Assembly (NCBI GenBank): GCA_949987565.1
Contig: OX465104.1
Span: 14,449,789-14,513,788, forward strand
Direction: 5' to 3'
Length of the DNA: 64,000 nucleotides
Source: Luidia sarsii
Lineage: Eukaryota; Echinodermata; Asteroidea; Paxillosida; Luidiidae
Part shown: one piece after another, positions 30,701-45,700 of the stretch
Layout: every line of letters starts with the position of its first letter
Position numbering within the stretch: the stretch's first letter is position 1
Position numbers and translations under genes: made by a program
The notes under the pieces: generated by a model
What the model was told of the DNA's origin: nothing
The model's input: the letters and a program-made list of their open reading frames with translations, nothing else
The model's database searches: none

Positions 30701-33700
30701 CAATTTTTGTTGGTAAGACAGCGAGTCATGACTCATTTGCTTACATTTGCATAATGCACCCATACATTTAACATTCAACAGTAGGATGCGAGCCCCTGAC
30801 CTGTTCAGACAATCTTTACGCCTCCAATGAATTGATTACCGCATGCCCCTCTGATTCCACTGTATGGATGAAAGCAACTACATGTAGCATTCATCCATCA
30901 GGGCATGCCTTAACACCATAAGCATCTCCGTTCGGGTTTTCCTTCCCCTGTTAGTAATGACTGAACACACTCCACTGGCAGTGGTAGACAACACCATGTC
31001 TAGTGCCTCTTGAAGCTCCTCCGCTGTGTGACTCACTGACTCACCTCGACATGAATATGAATGACTACAATGAAGGCCCCCCCCCCCACGCTGAGCATGA
31101 TGCTGGGCCTAGCTGTACTGTGGTGCTTCTGGCACCTACATGTACAATGCACACTGAGTCACAATCTTAAGTCTCCTTGTCAGGTTCCTAGCCCGGCTCC
31201 AACCTGTGTCATGCTTAAAGCGGATTTTTTTTTTAGGCAGACTGACTGCCGTCTGGAGATGAATATGATATGAGAGTTGTTAAATCCAAGTTAAGAACGA
31301 TTCTTCAGCAAATCTGCATTTTACAGTGTGTAACCTACATACCGGTACTGTAATATACTACTGTACATACATTGTACCAGTTCAGTTGGATTGACTTTTA
31401 GATCAAAATTGAAATGAAAGATAATCTGTTATCCTGTGTACAAGTACATGATAATAATGAAGAAAAACTCTATGACAGAAAACTTATAAAATACTAAAAT
31501 TGTGTCCAGAAATTTATTTAATTAAAGCAAAATCTAAATATGTATATTTCACAAATTCAAGCACCCCCAAAAAAATAACTGATACTTGATAGTAATTCCC
31601 AATATCTGTATTTCCTTTTGAAATTTCCATTGAAATATGACTTTGCACACATTTTATGGGGTTGGGTCATAGTCTCCCATAGGATGTGCCACAAGCAAGA
31701 AACCATCTGAATACGAACAAAGAGTTGTTCTACTCCACTCCACTCCACTGCTCTCGGCGTTTGAGTTTTCAGCCCCAAATACCCGCCTCTCCTAACCTCG
31801 CCCCCCTCATTATTAAGACTTGGATCAGTTGGTTCCAGCCCAGCGGTCGCATCTTTGCTGAAGGGACAGATTTGAGTTCATCCTTGGTTTTCCTTTTGTG
31901 TCGGAACCTCCTTACTTCCTTCCACCTGTCACAGTTCGGGGGAACAAGGGACATAAATGTGAGGATTGCAGACACAAGGCCAGCTCTCTTTATTCTGAGG
32001 GTGCTGGACAATGTCAGTCCCAATGAAGTTACATGTACTGTTAGAACTCTGTGTAAATGTACTGTACAATGGAAGCATATAAGGGCACCTACCACATAGC
32101 ATGGGCTTAATTAAGTACCGTTTGGATGTTGGCTTTTGATTTGTCTGCTGGAAGAAGTGCTCTGTTAAAATAAACTCTGAAAGAGATTCACAAATTAGAT
32201 GCTCTGGGCTGCATTTCACAAAGCCTTACGATGCAACGTAACTCCACTTACGACTGATATCCCATCATAAGTTGCGATAGGCTGCATGGTTTCTGTGCAT
32301 CGCTCATCGTCTTGCGATTGATCGTAAGCTGCGATGGGTTTGGTGAAATCGACTGCAGGTCTACGAGAGAACACTCACTAGCCAGTAGAAAGCAATAAAA
32401 AATATCTGAAAGAAATGAATTGATTCAAGTGATGAAAAATGTCCCAGCAGGACAATTCAAATCATCCAGAAATTTGCAGTTGGGCTTTAGTTTTATGGTT
32501 AATTATTCATCGGCTTCTCTTGTATAATTATCTGAGTAACACTGCTTCAAGTTAGATGATTGCGACTTTAGAACATTCATTCGCGGTCCAGATGGTGTTT
32601 TTTTCTCACTGGAAATTGTAGCTCACTCAGCACCCAATTGTGGATTGCCTCTGTTAACAAGGATCCACCCATGACCTACACATATAGATCACACCCGGCA
32701 AAGTAACCCAGGGAAGCCACAGCGGTACACCCTCTGGCACCCCTTGCCTTTGCCGTCCTGCCCTTTGTGCAGCCCCTTTGATGATAGGAACAAGCATCAG
32801 ATTCTCCACAAAGAGGGAGATGCCTTAGGACTTATCTGCCAGTCCGAGGGATGGACATTGCCTTCAAAGAAGAAACCTCGCTATCTGTGAAGCCTTGTGG
32901 ACTTGTGGTACTATACTAACTACTAAGGCTGTTTCCATTGTCCCACCTCAAAGCGCAAGTATTCTTATCGCAATTCGAATTTCACTTCTTCTTTTTTGTG
33001 TGTGGACATTGGGATTTTAATGTTATTGGGATTTTAATCACAACTTTTCTTTCTCTGCCTTTAAGAAAGATCCTGCTAGGATCGAAACGTCAGGCCCACT
33101 AAATTTTGAGATTTGCATTTTGGTAATTTTAGTCAGTAAGAAGTTTGCAACATTTTTGTATATAATATATCACTTTTCCAATACATTTAGAGGCGCTCAG
33201 CTGAATCGCACCATTTTTTTTCTGCCAATCTCACAATGCACTGCTGGCATTCTGACTGACAAAAGGTGCTGCACAGCCTATGCTTCTTCATAATGTCTCC
33301 CTGCATGGGCCATCCTCAAGGACACATGCACCGTTTGACCATAATTGCTAACCACAATTGTCTTGCAATTGTTTGCATCAAGTTTTTTTGGGTGTGGACA
33401 TGAACAAAAAAAAACACCCCAGTGTTTGAATCGTGATTCAAATTGGGATTTTTTGCAATGTGTGAACGGCCTTACTGTAATTGAGTGCCTTGCAGAAGGG
33501 CATAAGTGCAAAAGAAAGTCACTAAGGTACTTTTTTTTTATTACCCGGTACTCATTTTGTTCACATTTTGTACATGCTTCAATCCTATCCACATTCCATG
33601 TTCAAATATTACGTCAAGGTGACGTAAAAACTAATTGCAAAAAGCCATAAAAACGGACCAGACAGAACTTGTTCCCTGCAGAAAGTGATTTTAGCGTCTG

Positions 33701-36700
33701 ACCGCACTTATGCCCTTTTTCTAAGCACCGGACGCTGTCAACAGTCATCGTCCCATCTCTTCCCTTCACTCCCTGCGTTGTTGAGGATTGAGGAAGATGC
33801 TGGTCTTTGCTGGACAGCTGTCTTTGTTTGGCAGGGAAGGGCAGACCCTCCTGAGGCCCCCTGCCCCTCCACTGTGAAGTGAAGCCTCTTTGTGTAGCCA
33901 CACAATACACTCTCATTGTGGTCTGCACACATGAAAAACCTTGGCCATATGTCATGCATTGTCTGAGTTCTGGAGCCCTGATAGAACTGCCAACCATATT
34001 CTACATCTGCATCTGCTGGTTTATTGTTTTAGATTTTCCTTTGACACATTTCAGTGGGTTTTTTTTCTGCTTAAATTCTCATGGCAAACTCTAGGCCTGC
34101 CTACCCAGCTTTTCATCCCTGCCATGCCATAGTTGTTGACTTTTGAAAAAAATATGTTTTCCTTGGAAACATGACATTTGCTTTTCTTTCTTTCTCTGAA
34201 AGCAAGCTACATGTACATGTACAAGTCAAGAGGCTGTTTGCTGTATACAGTATGTTTGCTACTGTTTGAGTACGTGGCTACTGGTATTTGCCACGCCCCA
34301 AAAGTATCTTTAGACAAACAATGTTACCTCTGGTAGATACCAGGATATTTTTTTGGTATAAACCTTGAATGAAAACCATTTGGTGTGCAACTCCGTAAGA
34401 TTGACCACAATACCACATTCACATCAACACTTTGATAAGTACCGGTAGTCTTCTCTTTGTGTCCAATTCCCTCACATCTCTGGCCAGGAGTTGGACAGTG
34501 GGATCCAGTTTGGCAGTAGATTTGAGCAGATTATTAATCAATTATTATTAATCTACATTTAATCTTTACCCACAATTTACTTAAGCAGCACAGAAGAGAG
34601 GGTATGTCAATTTGAATACGGGATGCATTGAAAATGGAAAACACTTCACTAAAACCTTCCTCCAACTCCAAGTACCGGTAGCTTATTGCTAACAAATAAA
34701 TAACCGTCTTGTCAGCCCTGATTAAATAACTGTCCAGCATTAACTTGATCTGTTATCTTTATTCATGCCTAAAAAGAAAGCATGTATTTTGTTTGTATTT
34801 TGTTGGAGCTGTGTATTGAGGCAGTTGTGTAACTCTCAGCCAAGCACAAAATCTGCCCGCTCTGTAAGTCATTGATTGCTCCCTAGCTGTGTGGCCTCAC
34901 AGTACATGGACTTGTATGCACAACGCGTGCATGGACAGCATCAGCATAGGCCATTGTTAATCCTCTTTGGAGTGGGCCTGACTTCAAAAGTGCGTTTACC
35001 CCATGCGAGCTGCCACAATACGGACCCAGCCCTGCCGTGCCACCGAGCCAATTCAAGACCATAGTGCTTTGGAGTGTGTGTAATTTATGCATGCGCCGTT
35101 TCGTGCCAATTTTTTTTTTCTTTTGTGACGAACTCGCACTGTGCCTAATTGTCTATCATGAGGTCCGTTTTGTGTTCATTGCATCATTGCACGTTTGAAA
35201 TTATCTTGCCCTTTACTTATTGATGCTTGCCCCTTCAGGTCATGCCTAAACAAACACAGCATGAATATATTCATTAGCTTCTAAACTGATAGGCAAAATT
35301 GGTTGACTGTGTTTTCAGCCTGTGAAAGAGACAAAAAAGGTTCGGTCATAGCATGGAACCAACCAAAATTCATTTACCAAATAAGTAGCATTTCCTTGTT
35401 TTTCTCTCAAATATTCATTGAATTTGTGAACTCTTCTCAATACAGCTTTTTTGTCGTGCTTCATATTGATTTGTTCTAGGCTGAAAAGAGTCTTTGTTTA
35501 AAATTTGGACAAAAGTGGTGCCCGGATTCGGAGGGCCTGTCATGTACATGTAGTAAAACGAGAGGGGCCCAAAAATAATGGAGTGTCCCCGTGGGAATCT
35601 TTTGTCCCCTTGTCTGTAGGCGTTAATCATGTCCCAGTACAAATACACATATATGGATTATTTGGCAAACCTTCCATGCACAAAGGTGTTGATTGCTCAT
35701 TCATAAAGCCCATCTACAATATTGATCAGTATCTGCGCAGCGGACATTAATATAATACTAAATAGGGATCTCTGCCTTGTAGCATCCACTGCGTGTCGCA
35801 CTGTTTTCATAGCATGCTCCACATCACCCTGTGCTTAGTTGTAGTGAGTGGGGATTTTCACAGGCGATTACGGCAGAGGTCAAATGACCAGATACTAATC
35901 AGGCATTGAAGAGGGTGCCCTGTTGTCTTTCTCCTGTAATTGGTAGTCCATGTGTCATGCAGACAATATCCAGTAGTGGAACTCCCATCTAGACAGACTC
36001 ATTATGTAACTTCGCCATGCCAAATAAGCATACCTCTGGAAAAAAGACATAAATATACCGGTACATACATGTACACTATACATATACAGTGTACATACCT
36101 GTATATGTACTATAGCGGCAATAATGTTGCAGAGAAATTAAACAGGCGGTGGTTTCTGTGCGACAAAAATAAATGAGAAAGGTCCTACTAGGATCAAAAC
36201 TTAATGTAAAAACTAAAAAGCAAAACTACATGTACATGTACATGCAAATGCAGACCGGTACTTGCATGAATAAATGATCGAATTGATGTTTGAATAAAAT
36301 CCATCTGCCTCCAATGGCTCTGTAAAAGATGGCATATCTCCAAAATGATAATTCCGTCATTGCACGTGCATTGATGAAACATCAATGCACGTGCAATGAC
36401 GGAATTATATGTTTTTATTTATGTACAGTGCTCTTCCTTTGAATTGTAATATTTACTGAAACTGATTCAGGGCATTAGCAAATTAACCATCTCTATTGGC
36501 GAAGCAACCGCTATTTTTCTTCCCCCTTGCAAAAGATAACACTCCCGTTTACTTTGATCTCCACACTATAAGTGCGGACTAATGCATGAGATACATCAGG
36601 TTTTTCTTTACACACCCACGGGCTAGACCTTGTTATTTTTTTTATATCGAGGCGTGGATCGACCTCCTGCAGGATATAAGGAACTATGGGACTTGTCCTC

Positions 36701-39700
36701 CCGTACTCCCAAGACGGCTTTGGGCGAAATGGAATCCTGACCCGCCATTCCTTCGGGGCTGATAGGCTTGGCAAGACGATTCATTCCAAACCCATGTGTC
36801 TGTCTGCGAGTGTGGTCAGACTTATCCAAAGGGCAACATCGATTCTTCATTTCAACCTCTCTCACTGAAAAAAAAAAGTTTTAATATTTCCCCCCCCCCT
36901 ACCCCTATGCAGGAGGGTTATTTTGCTCATTGAATCCAATACATATGTTGGCTCGGGGCTAGGTGTTAGTAATTATAGCCAGTGCACGTTAATATTGCAG
37001 GCAGTGTCCTGCAGGGCTCTTATTTGATCTTTGCCAGAAATGCTGTATGGCCTGGCTCTAAGGAGAGGAGAGAGAGAGGGTGGGGAGGTCCAAGGAAAAG
37101 ACCCCTGTGCTATTGCAGCCATTGGGCCTGCTTGGTCAAACAGGCTTGGGATGGATTTCACAAAGTCTTATGATATGATGCATCGTAACTCAACTCACGA
37201 TGGATAAACCACGGTAAGTTGTGATAGGCTGTGTTGTGTCTGTGCATCGCTCATCGTCTTGCCATTAGTCGTAAGCTACGATGTCAGATGAGTTTGATAA
37301 CAATAGAACACAGAGTCCACTCCTGGCCGTCTTGTGGCCAGTCAGATCATCAGATGGTCTGCTGAGTGCTCAGTGCTTTGCTTGATTGCCTGCTGAAAGA
37401 AAAAGTAAATGAAAATAAGGCATCTCACTGCAACAATGAACAAAGTTCCTGTTTGTTAATCTGATAGTTCCGAGTCAAACACTCAGGTCTGCTCATGTGC
37501 AATTGATGATCATAGATTCCCAGTGTTCACTCCCAAACCTGTCTAAGCTCCCATCTGGCAGTGAAGTGTGGTCTGCACACCATCCCTGGCACTGGCAGCT
37601 ACCTCATAGGGTCACTGAGGTCAGAAGGTCATGAACTCTGATGGGTGTTTCCCCCATTAACTGACATGGCATGTAATGCCAGCCCTTTCTAGCATATCTG
37701 ACCGAGTGAAAATGCAATGACATGGTTTGTTGGGACTTGGGACTCAAATTTTCCCTTTAAAGCGGCCTTGATCGTGTTGTTTCCAGAATTCTGGCATTGT
37801 TCAGTGTGCTGTGCTGCGGTTACTGGTTAGCCCCTATAAGTCAAGCATGCTTAAAGGGGCCTGCTTGACACTGTCAAATATTTATCAATGGGTTCGGAGG
37901 AGGTGACAGGTTGTGAAAGAGAAAGGGCAGTCACTTTTTTTTTAAACAGAAGCTAGAAACAAAAATGCACAAACAAACTGTTTTGACGGTGTTAATCTGG
38001 TAGGGGCGTGTTCTTGTCATAACCAAGAATGTGTTTGGCTTGGTGCAGTGAAGGTTTGTGCACTGCACTTCCTCAGCCAGTGTACCGGTATGTAACTCTA
38101 ACCGAACTAAAATCCCTATGGGAAATAAACATTGTCATTTGTTGTGTGTGGTGTACACTGGTACCGGTACATGTAGCAGGAGAATGATAGTCAAACCAGT
38201 TCTTGGTTGTGACTGAAAAAAACAACAACCCCAGGATGATCACGGGGATAGTACATACAGTAGTACATTTTGAAAAATCTAATGTTCTCTTGTAGAGCCA
38301 ATACATGTACACGTACATTTGTATGTTGGATAACATGTCTGCCATTCTAATTATGCATTCACTATCCAAATGCCATTGTCTCTGGACTTTTAATGAGGCC
38401 AGCCGAGTTTGGATATTTGCCAATGATATCTTGCTTTGTTGGAACACGCCTTGTTGCTGTGGCTTTGTTTTTCGCTGAAGCAATGAAGCATTTAGTTAAT
38501 TAGAGGCAACATTACCTCTGTTTGAATGTACATGTATGGACTATGGAGGAATTTTTTTATAGCCCATGATGGTACAATATACATGTATGGTAATGGTTCA
38601 CTGTCTAAAAAATTCACAAGAAATGTCCATTTTACATGTACAGTACATGTAGATTACCCGAAGGGCGATGAAGCCATTAAAATTATCAAAAAGAGTGCAT
38701 CTGACTCAATGGCTTACAGCTAAGGTCATCGCCATGGGCAACAAGCCTATCTACATACAGCGAGACATTAATACCCCCAAGCCATAGCCATAGCCAGTTT
38801 CCCCGCAGTCTTCAACTGGCAATTGACATTGTATGTTGATGCCCAACTCGTGTTTCAGACGGTTTGAGGAGGCTGCCTGCCTTCGGGGGTGGTGAAAGGT
38901 AGGGAGGGATCTGATTTCATTGGTAAAATGTCAGTCCACAATAGGTGGTTGGGAAGGGAGCACAGGTTCCTGCCTGCGGGATCCCACCCACACAACTCCA
39001 TCAGCAGATTGTTCCCCTCCCAAAAGATGAACATTATGGAAACTGCTACATGTACATGCAGTTGGACATGATGAAACATGCACATCAGGCCCTCCCCCCT
39101 GACCAGGGACAGAGCATACATGTACATGTAACTAACTGAAAGAGCCTTGCAGTTGCAGGCTTTTCAGAGGCTCAGACTGTGACCTCTGCCCTACTCTGCC
39201 CGTCCGTGATGTATTGTGATGTATTTCTCCCCCGAGTCTGTCCCATAACGGGAGATCCAACCACTCGTTGATTATTTACCCTGATGGGGAAATTCATTCT
39301 GCACCTGTTTAATTTGTAAGCAGGTTGTTAGAGTCGTTTCGTTGCTGGCAATGATGTGACCTCAGGACCTCCTTTTTTTTGGGGGGGGGGTTGGTTCTGA
39401 AATACACTACATGCAAATCTGGCCAGCCAGTGCTTGCTTCAGTCTGGGTAGACTGTATTTCCTGGCAGCCATCTTTGTGCAGGTTGGGTGAATGAAGATT
39501 TTAGGGGAACTTTCAGGAACCACAGTTACATTGTGTACCACACAGCTTTATCTCTGATGGGTGTGGCTTCAAAGATTACTAATACTCACTTGTGAGAAAC
39601 ACCACAAGTATTTGGATTATTTGGTGATGTGCTTTAAAGACTGCCATAGTAATCACTCAGTGCACTGGATGCTTGGGTCTGCCTTGAATTACCATCAAGT

Positions 39701-42700
39701 GCATCATGTGTTTGCTGTGTGGCAAATGTGCACAGTAGATGTACAGTGATGAATATGCTTGACTCATTTTTATCTGACTGACCATAGTACCGGTATGGGC
39801 ACCATGGAACAAATCCTCTTTCAGACTCACAGATGAAGGGTGACTGTACATGTAGGTTGCAGAAACAATGCTATCATTTGCAAAGGCAAACCCAGATTGA
39901 CAAACTTTTATTGCATCGTTGTGCACGTGTATGTTGCCTTTGTGAGTATTGAGGGCTTTTCACACTACAAAAAATCTCCGTGTTGGACACGGGTCGGTCC
40001 CGTGTCCACTAGACTGAGCTTTTCACACTACACGATTTCAATACGCCGTCGACCCGTGTAGAGTGCTCGACACGTGTTGAAACCAACCCTGCTCGGGAGG
40101 TGGGTTGAGAGCGCTCGACCCGTGTTGAGAAGTCCGACACGTGTTGAAAGTCATAGTGTGAACGTCTCTGGGTTGAGTTCGACCCGTGTAACATAACGTC
40201 CGAGGTGTATGCGTGGCAGCATTACACTCCATACTGTACACTGTAATGGCACTATAGTGTCTATCTGTGTTGAAAGTGCCACTGTGTAATTATGGCTCTA
40301 TAGTGTCTATCCGTGTTGAAAGTGCGATCCCGTGTGTACATTGTAGTGTGAAACGATCGCGCAATACACTGATCAAAACATTACACGTGTCAAGCAAATG
40401 CCGGTGTTGTGGTGAGAAGTGTGAAAACTGAGCGAAAGTGACCTGTGTTGAAAGTGACCCATAGTATGAAAAAGCCTTTGGTCTGCACTTGCACAAAGCA
40501 TACAGATGGAATGCATAGCCATCTGTTGAGTTTCAAAAGCCAGGGACTCACTGGTGTCCTCAGTAAACACCCAGCTTTCTCATCACTTTATCTTCAGTTG
40601 ATTGCCGCTCATTCTCTGTCCCCTCCCCCTCCTGGCTCTCCCCATCCAATGCTTGAACCCCTGTGAGCCGGCAGAAACTGGTCCTTCATAGGGCTGGTCA
40701 TAATGTGGGGGCAGCCAATTGGTATGTGGTCATTCACATCTGAAAGCAGTCCACATGTACTGTGTGCATTCCTGACCAGATTTACTCCATGGGAATTGAA
40801 TGGACCCGTTGCTCAATTAGAACTGGGTGTTGTTGTTATATTTTTTTTGGTGTGGTGGGGGGGGGGGGGTTGGTCCCTGAGTACATGCATTTCCTCTTGT
40901 CCCACTGCTTGATGTGTTTGGCCTGTGGGTTTTCCGAGTTGAGGAGTGGTTTTGAGGTGGGTTATTGGGGTGCGTGGGCATGGGGTTGATTTGGTATCCA
41001 ACTTGGGTGCTGCCTTTGCACTGAGCATTGCTTGAAGAGTACATGTAGGTGTATCTCACTATCTCAGACCAAGTTTGTGTGTACTGACCAGCTGTCAGTT
41101 TTGAAAATATATTTTGTTGCGTGGTTTACGTATGAAATAATGATACCAAGTATTGACTTGAGTTGATCGGTGTGGTTATGAGTGAGTGTCTGTTGAGTCA
41201 TTTAACATTGCTTTGAGGGGATCAAGCACGTGGTAAAAAAACCCACGTAAACAAATTGCACACGTTTTACAGTCTGCCCATTTAAATCTTTGTATGGAAT
41301 TGCACAGTTGTCCCGCACCTGTCTCCTTTTCTATTGCAACCATTGTGGCATTCAGATCACAAGTTATTTGAAATTTGTGTTCATGAAGAAAGGAGGTGGC
41401 TCACGCTAATACAGTAATGGCATTTCCAAGGCTCATTGAGATCTACATTACTCTATGATACTGGGCACAGCCTCTACAGGTATGTATGCATGTGATTATG
41501 TTAAGCAGCATAAATCAATGGGTTGATGTGTGCAAAACCATTTGAGATGACATTGAAATATTGTGCCATCACTCGTAACTACCATAGGCCGGACTGGCGG
41601 TATTCAGATTGGCTCTCTCCATTTCTTTTACTAAATTGATGGATAACATTGAATGCCTCTGAGTGGGAGCTGTCAAATTGTGTGTTTTGGGGGTTTTTGT
41701 CCCCTTTTTTGTGTGTGGATGCAGCAAGTGAAGCGTAAAGTTCATTGCCTGTATTTTCTTTTCACGAGGTCCGGCTTAGAAGCCAGCCACAGGTCCCTGG
41801 GAAAATCGACTGGTAGCATAGCAGGTCCAGTAAGCCACAGTGTACACTTGGTAGCAGTCAGCATGCTGACTTATTGCATTACACTTACATTGCAATGGCT
41901 CCATAACTCAACAGGATCAAAAATACTTGCATGCTTAATATGGTTTTGGATGCTTTGGATGCTTAATATGGTTTTGGATGCTTGCTTGTTTTTAAAAATT
42001 GGATTCCGTTAATTGAATTTTGATTAACAGTGTTTTTTTTTTTTTTTACAATAGGGTCACTGCTTAAATGTTCCCATTTAAATGCACATTAAAACACCCC
42101 CCACAGAGAGTGTGGATTGAAATAAGCACATGTTGTACATAAGTAGTTAACATACAGGAGGTAGGTCAGTTGCCATTAAAACCAGCCTCAGGCCACAAGA
42201 AACTATTGGATTTAATGGCCTATGGCTATGCAGCTGGCCACCGAAATACAGTACGGGAAAACTGACATAGCCTTTAGGCCTACTGAAGCACTCAAATTCT
42301 CAGCTGTTTATATTTTCCTGGCCACCAGAGATCCATTTGGCCAGCCAAGAGAAAGGTTTAAGGCCATAAACTGGCCATTTCCGACATGCGTTCAAGAGGA
42401 TCTTGCGTGAAGGGAGGAGTTTTAGTATTGAAAATCCTTTGTTGATTATCTGACAGACTCAGTGGGTATTGAATGCTGGTAGTTACCGTAAAACAAATGA
42501 CCTTCAGTACCAATACAAAAATATTGCAAACTGCTTACTGACTTAAGACAAAAATGCAACTCTGGAAAATTGAGAGGGCCTGAAGTTTTGATCTGATCAA
42601 AGGTACATGTACATGTACATAAAGAGAAAGAGAAAGCAGTTAGGGTCAGAACATCAGTCTGACCCTCTAAATGCAATTGATCTTTGTTGGAACAGCACCA

Positions 42701-45700
42701 AGTGACTAAGGGAGGGAAGAATGGAACTTTCACTTGAACACTTGTCACATGCGGTTTCAATGTCACAATGAAACAGTGTACACTTTACTGCACTTTTAGT
42801 CACCCCGATGTGCTATACATATGCATCAATCTACATGTACATGTACATGTACAGGTACTGTACACGTAGCAGCTAGCTAGGCCACAATGGACTTTGCATA
42901 CATGTGTACTAGGGTACATCTACATACACTGTACATGTATCTACATACATGTACAGTACCTGTATCTTCACAAAAGGCTTAAATTAATCCACGATGAGTG
43001 CCCACAAAAAGTGTCACTGACCATTGCTCCATCCAAAGTGCACTTTCAGTTTGTCAAAGCCCAATTGGAAGCTGCACATTCTTACAATCATAGCACAGCC
43101 TGTATGTGTGTCCTGCATTTCAAAGAAATAATAGCCTTTTCACAAACAGATAGAACAGTGTGACATTGGTCTGTGGTTCATGTGGTCAGTTAGTTTGTTT
43201 GTACATGTATATTGTATCCACCATCCTTCCCAGTGTGCATTGGTCTGATTGATTGACAGCTTGCCATTCATTAATCATATTCCCTCCAACCATTTTCTGA
43301 GTGGCATTTTCCAACCTCTACCCATATCAGTCACCATGCCCAGTGTACCATTTATACCATGCCTGTTTGATTGCAAATTGCTCCACTGTGTGGTAATGAA
43401 GTTTGCAGGGGTCTCATCATCTCATGTCATTCTTTCCCTGTGAATCACACTAACGCTATTGGTGACTCACCATTATTAACCAGCCCATTCTCCTGTCCAG
43501 TTCTAGGAACTGACCTTGCACCCATAAAGCCAACAAACTAATGACTAATTACTGATCCAGTGCAAGAGGAAAATTAGGCTACTACATGAATGTTATAAAC
43601 AAATACCTAAATGCAGTACTGCTTCCCATTTACTGAAAGTAATGTAGTTCCATGCCGGATATTTATAGCTGTCATTCTCAGTGCCTTGAGCATCTACAGT
43701 TGATGGGTAGTACCTTTTACTTTTGTTGGTACTGTAATACTCTTGTTAGTGTTGTTGGTTAGGCATATCAATACTTGAACAGATAAAAAAAAAATCCATG
43801 GATTGACTTTTGCATAACTCTCCTTGGGAAATGAAGAGCTCATTATCAAGCCTTCCTATGGTACATGTACATGTAAATGCAGCCATCACCTTTTCAAGCT
43901 GTTACCCTTCCCTAAGCCTTAGTTAACTCAGCCCTGCTTTGTTGTGCAGTGATGATCACATTTTGTCTTTCACTTTCACATGTTTGCAACTGTCCCACTG
44001 GTACTCTTCAGCATTTTCCTCATAGGTTTGTGTGGCATTGTTACCCTCAAAGTGGTCAATTTCATCAAACTCATCTTTACTTGAGACTAATCACAAGACG
44101 ATGAGCGATGGCTCTATCAGAACCTGTAGGATGTGTTATCCTTATGAAATCCATCTTCCACAGTCATACATGTACACTGTACACTGTACTGTACAATTGT
44201 ACATGTGTACACATGTATAGTACATGTACATGTACATGTGTACCGGTACATTGTGTACAGATGTGTACACATGTATAGTATGTTGTGTACAGATGTGTAC
44301 AAATGCACTGTACACATTTGTTGACCTACATGTGTCTAGTTTTCTTCCTATTCTGTCAGCAGTGCTTAGCACACTGCTCATCCTTCCTGTGTTGCACTTG
44401 ACCTCTACATTTGAGATGCTGAAAGCTAGATGTTCACGTTTCATTTTCAATTCCATTTTTCCTGCTGGGATTGAATCGTCAGATCTTCCGAAATTGTGAG
44501 ATATTCCTTTTGGTCAGTACGAGTCAGGTGAGCAGTTTGCAAGATCTTTATGTTACTTTATAAATTGTTCACGGATTAGGATGGCGGCCATTGATATCAC
44601 ACACAAAAGCCTGTTTATCACGAGACCATCTTGTATCACACTCACTGCATCATAGACCGTACACAGTGTTCACTATCAGCTCCTACAATCCCTCTCAACT
44701 CAGTGCCTCCATCAGGCAGTTTCTTGTTTGTCCACAAGACCACAACACCCGTTCGTCAACAGGCCGATATATCATAAGCCGCCTTTGCTAGTCGGGGTAT
44801 CATCACTGATGATGCCGTAACAAGGAGTCGAGTGACGGGCAGCTCCTTGCCCTAACATCTTGATCAATGGCTTCATGGGCGGAGTCCACAGCTGACGACT
44901 TCGCTATAGAACACACTTGCACGGTGCGTCATGCCAAGTGTTTTTTTTTTGCTACCTGTGTACTGTAGCTGGGGTCCGTTCGCATCTACATGTACTGGCC
45001 CCTGTGAAAGCCAGAGGTTGGCTAAATTAACCCCTTTGCTGGCTTCAATGGCTTGAAATGAAATTTTAATTGCTCATTAAAAAGAAAAGCACGCCTGAAA
45101 CATGTGAATGATGTTATGACCCCCTAATTGATGTGGTGTGTACTGTAGGATGTGGTGCGTTCTGTGACAAGTAAGTAAATGGACTCTCAACACAGACCTA
45201 GACTTGATGCATAGACACATCATGGAGGAAGGATGGTGTCACACACACCATTCAAAATAGACTGAGAATATTCATGTGACAAATGGACCTTAGCGAGTAC
45301 CGGTACATGCACTTGACTCGACCATATGGTACACAACCGCACATGCATGTTGACATGAGCGGCGTATAGTGTACATGTACCGCACCTGTTTTGCGCACAG
45401 TGCACGGACCAAGGGCAAAATCTCTGCTGATTTTCAGCACGGCTGGCACGCTAATCAGGCATGTACATGCGACCTCTGTGGCACATAACAGGCCCTGGAT
45501 TGTAATTCTGATCGGCGCCTTTTCGCAGTCTGCACATCATGAAGCAAATAGTTTACTTTGCACGCTACAACAACAGCATTGCACAAGAGCACGGAAGAAT
45601 TAGAAAGTTCGTACCAGCAAGCCCCTATGGAAAAAAAATGAAATGAATAAATATGCAAAATAACCATTTGTGTAAAGAAGGATTTGTTTCTTCTGACAGG

